Below, one piece after another: positions 23,643 to 30,415 of a DNA stretch of 32,331 bases. Position numbers and translations under genes: made by a program. The stretch's first letter is position 1; each line of letters opens with the position of its first letter. The notes beneath the pieces are model-generated. The model ran no database searches. It was not told the DNA's origin and saw only the letters and a program-made list of their open reading frames with translations. Origin of the DNA: Chloroflexota bacterium (GTDB lineage: Bacteria; Chloroflexota; Dehalococcoidia; Lucifugimonadales; Lucifugimonadaceae); the NCBI GenBank assembly GCA_002721615.1, contig PBKW01000013.1, forward strand, positions 1 through 32,331. Reading direction: 5' to 3'.

Positions 23643-24818
23643 ATGAGAAAAATTTTTATCTATATCAGTATTTTTACTATTTTATTAATTTCCTGTAATA
23701 GTTCTGAAGAAAAAATAGAAATTGATTCAGAACAAATACCAAAGACAAAGGATATAATCGTTTCAGATCCTCAAAAATGGATTAACTCTAAACCTTTAAA
23801 AGTAAACAAACTTTTAAATGAAAATAAAATAGTATTAATAGATTTTTGGACTTATACATGTGTGAATTGTTTAAGAACTTTGCCTTTTTTAAAAGAATGG
23901 AATGAGAAATATAGATCTAAAGGTTTGGTAATCATTGGAGTACATACACCTGAGTTTGAGTTTGAGAAAAAGAAAAACAACATAGAAGATTTTGTGAATA
24001 CTTTAAATATTTCTTATCCCATAGTCATTGATAACGATTATAAAATTTGGGACGATTTTGAAAATCGTTATTGGCCCGCAAAATATTTGTTCGATCAAAA
24101 TGGAGAAATTATATATCAACATTTTGGAGAAGGTGACTATATAGAAACTGAAATTGCAATTAGAAAAGCACTTACAAACATAAATCAAGATATTTCAAAA
24201 ATTCCATTAGGAGAAATAAATAATCAAGAATACTCTATAAAAGCCACTAAAGGGTTTTTCTCAGATAAACCTGGGATTAATGAATCTAATAAAGGTTCTG
24301 AAAAACCATATTTTCGAATGACAAGAGAATTGTATATGGGATATCAAAGAAATTTTTCTTCGAGAGGAATGTATAGCGGGCAGGAAGAATATTATGAAGA
24401 AATTAATCAAACATTAAATTATTTCGATAAACAAGATTATAAGCATAATAGATTTTATCTAAATGGACTTTGGAAAAATGGAAAAGAAAGCATTATTCAT
24501 CAAAGAGATATCGATTCTTTAGAAGATTATATAGCATTAAAATTTTTAGCAAAAAGTGTAAATGTTGTAAGTGATTCAGATAAAAAAGAATTTATTGCAT
24601 ATATTAAATTAGATGATAAATATTTAACTAAAGAATCTGCTGGTAAAGATATAGAATTTGATGATTCAGGAAAATCATTTTTTCGAGTAAACGAACCTAA
24701 AATGTATTCGATAATTATTTTACCTGAACATGGAGAACATACATTAAAAATATTCTCAAAAGAAAAAGATTTTTCATTATTCGCATTTACTTTTGGTAAT
24801 TACAAAGATGGTTTTTAA
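23643..24818 (+). CDS. Thioredoxin-fold lipoprotein, DipZ C-terminal type
   Basis: 391 residues. Lipoprotein signal to Cys18 (ILLISC). Residues about 38-180 are a TlpA/AhpC-type thioredoxin domain with redox motif FWTYTCVNCLRTLPFL (68-83, CVNC at 73-76), the GVHTPEFEFEK insertion and a cis-proline region YWPAKYLFD. The C-terminal part (about 200-391; TRELYMGYQR, FYLNGLWK, VNVV) is the beta domain found after thioredoxin in mycobacterial DipZ-like proteins. Those proteins carry a CcdA-like membrane part in front; here it is missing and a lipid anchor takes its place. Likely an external disulfide reductase or isomerase, possibly for cytochrome c assembly. The next gene overlaps by 11 nt. Confidence 0.88.
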   Translation: MRKIFIYISIFTILLISCNSSEEKIEIDSEQIPKTKDIIVSDPQKWINSKPLKVNKLLNENKIVLIDFWTYTCVNCLRTLPFLKEWNEKYRSKGLVIIGVHTPEFEFEKKKNNIEDFVNTLNISYPIVIDNDYKIWDDFENRYWPAKYLFDQNGEIIYQHFGEGDYIETEIAIRKALTNINQDISKIPLGEINNQEYSIKATKGFFSDKPGINESNKGSEKPYFRMTRELYMGYQRNFSSRGMYSGQEEYYEEINQTLNYFDKQDYKHNRFYLNGLWKNGKESIIHQRDIDSLEDYIALKFLAKSVNVVSDSDKKEFIAYIKLDDKYLTKESAGKDIEFDDSGKSFFRVNEPKMYSIIILPEHGEHTLKIFSKEKDFSLFAFTFGNYKDGF

Positions 24819-25713
24819 AAAAAATTTTAATTTCTTTTGCATAAACATTTTATCTATATATTGTTTTTTAGGATGCATTTTCAGTATTGAAGAAAAAAAT
24901 AGTTTATCAATCACTTTGGCCACCAAAGATCTTTGCATTGGAACTAATAGATTTTCTTTTGTAGCTACAGACTTAAATGGATTTTTTAATGAACCAAAAA
25001 TAAATATAACTTTCCAGAATTCTGAAAAAAACATTAAAATCAAATCTCAGTTTAAATTCGAAAATTTTCCTGATTCAAATATTTTTCCAAATAATACTAG
25101 TAATTTACAGGGACTCTATGTCTCAACAATAAATTTTTCTAAAGAAGGAAAATGGAACCTTCTAGTTGAAAATAAAAATAATAAACCTTATGAATTTCAA
25201 GTAAACAAGATTTGCAAATCTATTGGAATAGGGGAAACAGCACCCAAATCAAATACTAGAACTTTAAATGATACTCCCATTGATAAAATTACAACTGATT
25301 ATGAACCAGTAAAAGATTTTTACAAAATTTCAATAGACAATGCTTTATTAAACCAAAAACCAATATTAATTCTATTTTCTAGCCCAGCATTTTGTACTAG
25401 TCCAGTATGTGGCCCTCAGATAGAAACCATGAAATTTATTCATGAAAAATATGGAGATTTAATCAACATTATTCACGTAGACACTTATTTAAATGTCCAG
25501 GAATTAAAATCAGATTTTTCAAAAAGAAAAATTAATCCTGTTCTTAAATATTGGGGCATAGAAGAAGGTCAATGGACATTTCTAGTTGACTCAAATAATT
25601 TAATAGTATCTAAATTTGAAAATTTCGTATCAGAAAAAGAAATTTCTCTTTATTTAGAAAAAATAATAAATAAAAAAGCAAAAACTATATCCGAATTTTA
25701 TAAAAAATCGTAG
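24808..25713 (+). CDS. Thioredoxin-like lipoprotein with a CxxxxC site
   Basis: 301 residues from ATG 24808, which overlaps the previous gene by 11 nt. A TTG at 24793 would add five residues in front of the signal and is less likely. The lipoprotein signal ends at Cys23 (CFLGC). The N-terminal domain (about 30-140) is beta-rich, with an Ig-like feel (YVSTINFSKEGKWNLLVE). The C-terminal domain is thioredoxin-like: KPILILFSSPAFCTSPVCGPQIE, with Cys196 and Cys201 spaced CxxxxC, then WTFLVDSNNLIVSKFE. Similar PAFC-x4-C proteins occur in Chloroflexota and Actinobacteria. Copper delivery or redox control of the oxidase is a reasonable guess. Co-translated with the DipZ-type gene. tRNA-Val follows. 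Confidence 0.82.
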   Translation: MVFKKNFNFFCINILSIYCFLGCIFSIEEKNSLSITLATKDLCIGTNRFSFVATDLNGFFNEPKINITFQNSEKNIKIKSQFKFENFPDSNIFPNNTSNLQGLYVSTINFSKEGKWNLLVENKNNKPYEFQVNKICKSIGIGETAPKSNTRTLNDTPIDKITTDYEPVKDFYKISIDNALLNQKPILILFSSPAFCTSPVCGPQIETMKFIHEKYGDLINIIHVDTYLNVQELKSDFSKRKINPVLKYWGIEEGQWTFLVDSNNLIVSKFENFVSEKEISLYLEKIINKKAKTISEFYKKS

Positions 25714-25729
25714 AATATCAAAATCTAAT

Positions 25730-25806
25730 GGGCGGTTAGCTCAGTTGGCTAGAGCATCTGTCTTACACACAGAGGGTCGGGGGTTCGAGTCCCTCACCGC
25801 CCACCA
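25730..25806 (+). tRNA. tRNA-Val (anticodon TAC)
   Basis: 77-nt cloverleaf. Acceptor GGGCGGT/ACCGCCC, D stem GCTC/GAGC, anticodon stem TCTGT/ACAGA around CTTACAC, T arm GGGGG-TTCGAGT-CCCTC, discriminator A, CCA encoded. From the anticodon loop to the CCA and six bases beyond, it is repeated at 28340-28390, so the gene is an integration target that was kept whole. Confidence 0.97.
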
Positions 25807-25812
25807 CTAGAT
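25762..25812 (+). repeat. Direct repeat / attachment site copy 1 (3' part of intact tRNA-Val)
   Basis: 51 bp beginning at the anticodon loop (CTTACACA) and ending TAGAT after the CCA. 49 of 51 bases equal those at 28340-28390, with an exact run of 36 bp (25771-25806). Start in the anticodon loop and end just past the tRNA is the classic crossover geometry of tyrosine-recombinase elements. Confidence 0.9.
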
Positions 25813-25911
25813 ATTAAGTTCAATACTCTTTGTTACTGTTATTTCTACTGATATTTATTTAACAGTTTGACCCCATTATTGACCACAACCCAACTATTTT
25901 TAAATGATATT
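25807..25911. other. Inner left end of the tRNA-Val element
   Basis: Non-coding 105 nt between the tRNA and the 3' end of the oxidoreductase gene. It contains the TTGACCCC motif described separately and is otherwise A+T-rich without hairpins. Confidence 0.5.
25867..25890 (+). repeat. TTGACCCC motif, copy 1
   Basis: 24 bp, TTGACCCC-ATTATTGACC-ACAACC, matching 28223-28246 at 20 positions in the same orientation. Each copy has two TGACC blocks 12-13 bp apart. It lies 54 bp inside the left repeat and is a candidate accessory binding site of the recombinase that moved the element. Confidence 0.5.
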
Positions 25912-26907
25912 TTACTTAATCTTAGGAGAAATTACCGATTGAATTATAGTAAGAGAAGATTGAATACTTTCATTAAATTGTTTAATTGAAAAATTTCTTT
26001 TATTCGATAATTCTGTAATAAAAAAATTCACTGATTCTTCTAAAGATTTTTCTGTTAAGTTTTTTTCAATTTTTTTTAATATTCTTTTTTTAGGGCTGAC
26101 AAATAATCCTTGTTTATTGAACGTTTCACGAGGATTGAATAAATATATTTTATCCTCATTAAATTCTATTATCGCATCAGTAAAATAAATTACTATATTA
26201 TTAGAATAAGGACTTGCATAACTTAGCAAAATTGACGAAGAAACATTTTTTTCAAAATCTATATATATATTTGCGGTATCATAAACTTTTCTATCTGATA
26301 TAGAATTTAAATTTATCTGAGCATTGATTGATTTTCCGAAAAAATGCTCAAGTAAATTTATGTAGTGAATTCCAAGGTTACCTGCAATAGTTTGAAAAAT
26401 ATTTTCTTTCTTTGATCTCCAATTATTTTTGAACTCAATATTGTATGCCAACCCATGAGTAATTCTTATTGAAACATTAAATGGTTTTCCATATATATTT
26501 TCTTTTAAAATTTCATCAATTTCTTTATAGAGTGTAGATTTTTTGAAATTAAAATTAAAATAAATTTTTCTTTTATCTTTTTGAGACAAATTATTTAAGA
26601 AATTATATTCATCTAAATCTACACAAGCTGGTTTTTCACAAAATATTGCTGTATCAGATTTAAGAAAAGTCTTTATATAAGAAACATGGCTCTCATTTTC
26701 TGAAGAAATAACAATTCCATTTAGATTTAATAAATCAGATAAATCAGATGTAAAATATGCTTTTTTTATCTCATTATTAATAGATAAATCTTTTGCTACC
26801 CTAAAATCTCTACAAAAAACAATAACTTTGGAAACTTTACTGTTTTTTACCATTAGGTCAAAAAGTTTCTTACTATGCCCTTTATATCCAATTATTCCAA
26901 TATCCAT
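25912..26907 (-). CDS. Gfo/Idh/MocA-family oxidoreductase
   Basis: 331 residues. The N-terminal Rossmann domain has GIIGYKGHS (4-12) for NAD(P), ISSENESHVSYI (68-78) and the family Lys in FCEKPA (89-94). The C-terminal alpha/beta domain includes GNLGIHYINLLEHFFG, the G-x-x-H-x-x-N/D-x-x segment with the catalytic His. Such enzymes oxidise or reduce sugar hydroxyls, often on UDP- or inositol-type substrates in surface polysaccharide synthesis. The gene follows the radical SAM gene by 13 nt and lies inside the tRNA-Val element. No Shine-Dalgarno is visible. Substrate unknown. Confidence 0.87.
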   Translation of the reverse strand: MDIGIIGYKGHSKKLFDLMVKNSKVSKVIVFCRDFRVAKDLSINNEIKKAYFTSDLSDLLNLNGIVISSENESHVSYIKTFLKSDTAIFCEKPACVDLDEYNFLNNLSQKDKRKIYFNFNFKKSTLYKEIDEILKENIYGKPFNVSIRITHGLAYNIEFKNNWRSKKENIFQTIAGNLGIHYINLLEHFFGKSINAQINLNSISDRKVYDTANIYIDFEKNVSSSILLSYASPYSNNIVIYFTDAIIEFNEDKIYLFNPRETFNKQGLFVSPKKRILKKIEKNLTEKSLEESVNFFITELSNKRNFSIKQFNESIQSSLTIIQSVISPKIK

Positions 26908-26920
26908 TTTAATAAAGAAA

Positions 26921-28090
26921 TTAACAACTATTACATCTATTACAAGGGCTTAAGGTTTTTCTTTTTTCTTGTAAATGTACAGTTCTGTATTCATTATATT
27001 CATTGGATGTCCAAATATCTGTTATCGTATTATCCTTAATGTTCCATTTTGATAATTCAGATTTATAATCATAGTCACAAGGGTTCACTTTTCCATCATG
27101 CCATACAAACATTCTAAGCCATAATTCTGGACATCTGGTTTTAATGTTATTGATATTATTTTCATATGAATTTTCCCAAGGAATATAGTTTACAAAAGAA
27201 ACCATATCTACTAAATCTCCCCATTTGTTTTTCATATCTTCAACATTTTGTTTTTGATTAATTTTTACTCCACTTATTCTTACTATTTTATCTTCTCTTG
27301 AATAATGTTTAGTGCGAATATCATTGAATAATTCAAGATTTTTTTGAACTTTTTCAAAATTTCCTCCAACTCTAATTTTTTCATATTCAATTTTATCCCT
27401 CGCATCGACTGAAAACACTATTGTTTGAAGATCACTAGATAGAATAGAATGAATAAGATTTTCATTTAATCTAGATGCATTTGTATTCATTTTTAATGCC
27501 AAAAATTTTCCTTCACAATAATTTAACATATCAACAAAATTTTTATGTAAAGTAGGCTCTCCTCTTGACGCAAAAGTAACAGCTTCTATTTTTCCAGTAA
27601 TTTCATCAATTGTTTTTTTGAAAATATCCATAGACATTAATCCCATGAATCCATTAGATTTATGAGAAAAAGATTGATCAATTTGGAAACACATTACACA
27701 TCTAAAATTGCATATAGATGTAGGTTCTATTTGTAAACATGGAGGGTATTCATCAACTAAGTTTAATTTTGGATAAATATTATATTTATATCTATATACA
27801 AAGTATCTAGCCAAATTAATATTTGAAATCTTTTTTAATTCTACGATTTCATGTTCTTTGAGCAACATATCTTCTTTTTCTAAAGAGATATTTTTAATCA
27901 ATTTATTGTAAGAAATTATTAATTTATCAATTACTTCAGAATCTTTTTTGCTAAGATTATATGTCTTAATTCTCTCTTTTACATAAGATAATTTTTCAAG
28001 AACAAAATCAATGCTTTCTTTTAGGTCTACTCCAGTAAAAATACTATGAAAACCTTTATAATAATTTGATGGGATTATTTTTTCTGCCAT
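26921..28090 (-). CDS. Radical SAM/SPASM-domain protein
   Basis: 389 residues. About 110 helical residues precede the radical SAM core. The cluster motif is Cys127-x3-Cys131-x2-Cys134 within ICNFRCVMC, then FASRGEPTLHKNF as the GGEP-equivalent (GEP). The C-terminal SPASM-type half has MFVWHDGKVNPCDYDY and ends SPCNRCNSC with Cys383, Cys386 and Cys389, which would hold auxiliary clusters. This class, seen in O-antigen and other glycan clusters, modifies sugars or other small molecules by radical chemistry; the reaction here is not known. The start ATG 28090 lacks a Shine-Dalgarno and lies in an A+T-only stretch. First gene of a two-gene transcript in the element. Confidence 0.88.
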   Translation of the reverse strand: MAEKIIPSNYYKGFHSIFTGVDLKESIDFVLEKLSYVKERIKTYNLSKKDSEVIDKLIISYNKLIKNISLEKEDMLLKEHEIVELKKISNINLARYFVYRYKYNIYPKLNLVDEYPPCLQIEPTSICNFRCVMCFQIDQSFSHKSNGFMGLMSMDIFKKTIDEITGKIEAVTFASRGEPTLHKNFVDMLNYCEGKFLALKMNTNASRLNENLIHSILSSDLQTIVFSVDARDKIEYEKIRVGGNFEKVQKNLELFNDIRTKHYSREDKIVRISGVKINQKQNVEDMKNKWGDLVDMVSFVNYIPWENSYENNINNIKTRCPELWLRMFVWHDGKVNPCDYDYKSELSKWNIKDNTITDIWTSNEYNEYRTVHLQEKRKTLSPCNRCNSC

Positions 28091-28222
28091 TAATATATTT
28101 ATTTGTTTAAATTATCATAATCTTAATTTAAACAAATTCATAGATTTTCAGGATGCAATATAAGGTTTATCCGAGAGCAGTTAAGGGTTATTAATTAAGA
28201 GAATTAATCACAGTAAAACCTA

Positions 28223-28246
28223 TTGACCCCAATTCTGACCCCAACC
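28223..28246 (+). repeat. TTGACCCC motif, copy 2
   Basis: TTGACCCC-AATTCTGACC-CCAACC, the same orientation as copy 1 and 94 bp before the right tRNA repeat. The octamer TGACCCC is repeated within the copy at 13-bp spacing. Confidence 0.5.
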
Positions 28247-28339
28247 TATAATAACATTAATAGACATTGGTGGATAAGGTAAAGTTAAACTAAGTAGAAA
28301 AGGCTACATTGTTAAACGTTATTGGCCCCAGAATTATAA

Positions 28340-28390
28340 CTTACACAAAGAGGGTCGGGGGTTCGAGTCCCTCACCGCCCACCAGTAGAT
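28340..28390 (+). pseudogene. tRNA-Val 3' fragment (second attachment-site copy)
   Basis: Bases from anticodon loop to CCA of tRNA-Val plus TAGAT, without any acceptor or D-arm sequence upstream (the preceding DNA is unrelated). Differences from the intact gene are A for C at 28348 and G for C at 28385. It cannot fold as a tRNA and is best read as the far junction of an integrated element. Confidence 0.92.
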
Positions 28391-28421
28391 CTCAATTTGC
28401 ATCAAATATAAATTTATTTAA

Positions 28422-29558
28422 ATGAGCAAAACCAAAAAAACAAGAATCAGAATAGCACAGCCTTGGATCACAGAACATGAAATACAATATGTTAATGATG
28501 CAGTAAAAAATGGTTGGGGAAATCATAGTTCGGATTATATTAAGAAACTAGAAAAAGAATTTTCATCATTACATAAAACACAATATGCTGTAGCTACATC
28601 TAGTTGTACTGGAGCAACTCATATGGCCCTTAAAGCAATGGGTATAGGAAGTGGAGATGAAGTTATATTGCCAGAAATTACTTGGGCTAGTTGTCCATCT
28701 GCTGTAATTTATACTGGTGCAAAGCCTGTTTTTGTTGATGTAAAAGAAAACACATGGTGTATTGATCCGAAAAAAATTTTAGAAGCAATAACACCAAAAA
28801 CTAAAGTTATTATGCCTGTTCATGTTTATGGAAATGTTTGTGAAATGGATGAAATAATGAAAATTGCTGATCGTTTTGATTTAAAAGTTATAGAAGATGC
28901 TGCAGAAGCACTTGGATCTGAATATAAAGATCAAAAGGTAGGATCTATTGGAGATTGTGGAGTTTTTTCATTCCATGGAACTAAAATGGCTACATCTGGG
29001 GAAGGAGGTATATTTATTACAAATAATAAGAAATTATTTGATGATTTTAACATTCTACATGATCAAGGCAGAATCCCAGAAGAAGAAAAATTTTTTTACC
29101 CACATAAATTAGGTTATAAATACAAAATTTCTAATTTACAAGCTGCAATAGCATGTGCTCAAATAGAACGTTTAGAAGAATTAGTAAATAAGAAAAACCA
29201 AATTTTTTATTGGTACAAAAATCTTTTGCAAGATATAAATTTCATTGATATGAATCATCAACAAGAATATGTTAAAAATTCCTATTGGATGCCAACCATT
29301 GTATTTGATAAATCAGTAAATATTAATAGAGATGATTTGATGAAATATCTTGATAAAAAAGGAATAGACAGTAGGCCATTTTTTTATCCTTTATCATCTC
29401 TTCCTATGTTTAAAAAAGTAAAAAAGAATAATATTTCATATAGTTTATCTAATAGAGGAATTTATTTACCTAGTGCATTTTATTTATCTAAAGAAGATAT
29501 TAATTATATCGTAGAAGCCATCAAGGAATATCTATTTGATAAACCTTTAAGAGTTTAA
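28422..29558 (+). CDS. DegT/DnrJ/EryC1/StrS-family PLP aminotransferase
   Basis: 378 residues. A cytoplasmic PLP enzyme that converts a keto-sugar nucleotide to an amino sugar. It shows the full family pattern: ATSSCTGATHMALKA (58-72), DEVILPEITWAS (79-90), PVHVYGN (132-138), VIEDAAEALGSEY (156-168) and FSFHGTKMATSGEGG (182-196), where Lys188 binds PLP. The C-terminal part has the family's RPFFYPLSSLP. First gene of a plus-strand glycan cluster; the next gene is a formyltransferase. The ATG has no Shine-Dalgarno; TATAAA lies 9 nt upstream of it, so the mRNA may have almost no leader. Confidence 0.93.
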   Translation: MSKTKKTRIRIAQPWITEHEIQYVNDAVKNGWGNHSSDYIKKLEKEFSSLHKTQYAVATSSCTGATHMALKAMGIGSGDEVILPEITWASCPSAVIYTGAKPVFVDVKENTWCIDPKKILEAITPKTKVIMPVHVYGNVCEMDEIMKIADRFDLKVIEDAAEALGSEYKDQKVGSIGDCGVFSFHGTKMATSGEGGIFITNNKKLFDDFNILHDQGRIPEEEKFFYPHKLGYKYKISNLQAAIACAQIERLEELVNKKNQIFYWYKNLLQDINFIDMNHQQEYVKNSYWMPTIVFDKSVNINRDDLMKYLDKKGIDSRPFFYPLSSLPMFKKVKKNNISYSLSNRGIYLPSAFYLSKEDINYIVEAIKEYLFDKPLRV

Positions 29559-29576
29559 GGGCAAGTTATAGATAAC

Positions 29577-30398
29577 ATGATTTTAATTTTTTCCGGTTTT
29601 AACAAAAGATATAAATACATTAATAACATCTTGCTAAATAAATTCCCAAACTCTTCTATAATAATTCAAAAAGATTTTAAAGGTGACCATAAAGGAAAAT
29701 ATAATAATGATCCTAGGTATGACAAAGAAACAATAAAATTATTTGAAAACCATATCCAAGAAAGAGATAAAACAGAAAAAAAATATTACCCTGATGATAA
29801 ATTCTATTTAAATGAAAATACTAAATATTTATATACAACATCAAAAGAATTAAATTCTGAAAAAACAATAAAATTTGTTAAATCACTAAAACCTAAAATG
29901 GTTTTTGTTTTTGGAGTAGGTTTATTAAATTATCAATTGTTACAATGTTTTGAAAAAATATCAGTAATAAATTTACATTTTGGAATTACCCCAAAATATA
30001 GAGGATCAAATACTCTTTTATGGCCACTATATCTAAATGACCCTGGTCATTTAGGAATAACACTACACCAAATAGACAGCAAAATTGATCATGGGCCGAT
30101 TTATCATCAACAAACAACCAAGTTTAGTAAAAAAGATTCTATCCACGAAATATTTTGTAAAACAATTATTCAAGCTATTAATCCAACAGTTGAATTAATA
30201 GAAAAAATAATCAATAAAACAATTGCTGCTCCAGTAAAAATTAGTACACCTGGAACAATATATAATAATGAAGAATTTACTCCAGAACATTTAAAATCTA
30301 TTTATAAATCATTAAAAAATGGACTTCTAATAAAATACTTAGATAAAAAATCTAACTTTGAAAAACCGAAATTAATTAGTGTTTTAAAACAAAATTAA
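29577..30398 (+). CDS. Formyltransferase-family protein, probable amino-sugar N-formyltransferase
   Basis: 273 residues. The N-terminal 75 are unusual for the family and Lys/Asp-rich. The formyl_trans_N core follows: VFVFGVGLLNYQLL (109-122), then INLHFGITPKYRG (131-143) and GITLHQIDSKIDHGPIYHQ (160-178). The catalytic triad Asn132, His134, Asp171 is complete. Proteins of this type transfer formyl from 10-formyl-THF to methionyl-tRNA, or in glycan clusters to a dideoxy-amino sugar nucleotide. The neighbour is a sugar aminotransferase, the OB-fold C-domain of methionyl-tRNA formyltransferase is absent, and the second option is preferred. Confidence 0.82.
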   Translation: MILIFSGFNKRYKYINNILLNKFPNSSIIIQKDFKGDHKGKYNNDPRYDKETIKLFENHIQERDKTEKKYYPDDKFYLNENTKYLYTTSKELNSEKTIKFVKSLKPKMVFVFGVGLLNYQLLQCFEKISVINLHFGITPKYRGSNTLLWPLYLNDPGHLGITLHQIDSKIDHGPIYHQQTTKFSKKDSIHEIFCKTIIQAINPTVELIEKIINKTIAAPVKISTPGTIYNNEEFTPEHLKSIYKSLKNGLLIKYLDKKSNFEKPKLISVLKQN

Positions 30399-30415
30399 AA
30401 TTAAAATTTTATCTT

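Larger units (their letters stand above)
25762..28390. mobile_element. Integrase-less element (about 2.6 kb) integrated at tRNA-Val
   Basis: A segment bounded by 51-bp direct repeats derived from the 3' half of tRNA-Val. The intact gene is at the left and the fragment at the right; the repeat unit spans 2,578 bp. Cargo is only two minus-strand genes, a Gfo/Idh/MocA oxidoreductase and a radical SAM/SPASM protein. I find no integrase, excisionase or replication gene. A short TTGACCCC-containing motif occurs near both inner ends. It resembles in outline the tRNA-targeted cargo elements of other streamlined marine bacteria. Alternatively it is the remnant of a larger island, or one of several stacked units, since glycan genes continue to the right. 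Confidence 0.7.
28091..28421. other. Gene-free right end of the tRNA-Val element (331 nt)
   Basis: Holds the promoter of the radical SAM gene (minus), a 7-bp inverted repeat ATTAATT-AAGAG-AATTAAT near 28190-28208, the second TTGACCCC motif, a lone TTGGCCCC at 28322-28329, the tRNA-Val fragment, and the promoter of the aminotransferase gene. No coding frame is credible here. Confidence 0.6.

Noticed and set aside
24777-25043. 88-residue minus-strand open frame spanning the junction of the two thioredoxin lipoprotein genes
   Set aside because: Antisense to two real genes. Composition (F, K, I runs) is typical of shadows in A+T-rich DNA.
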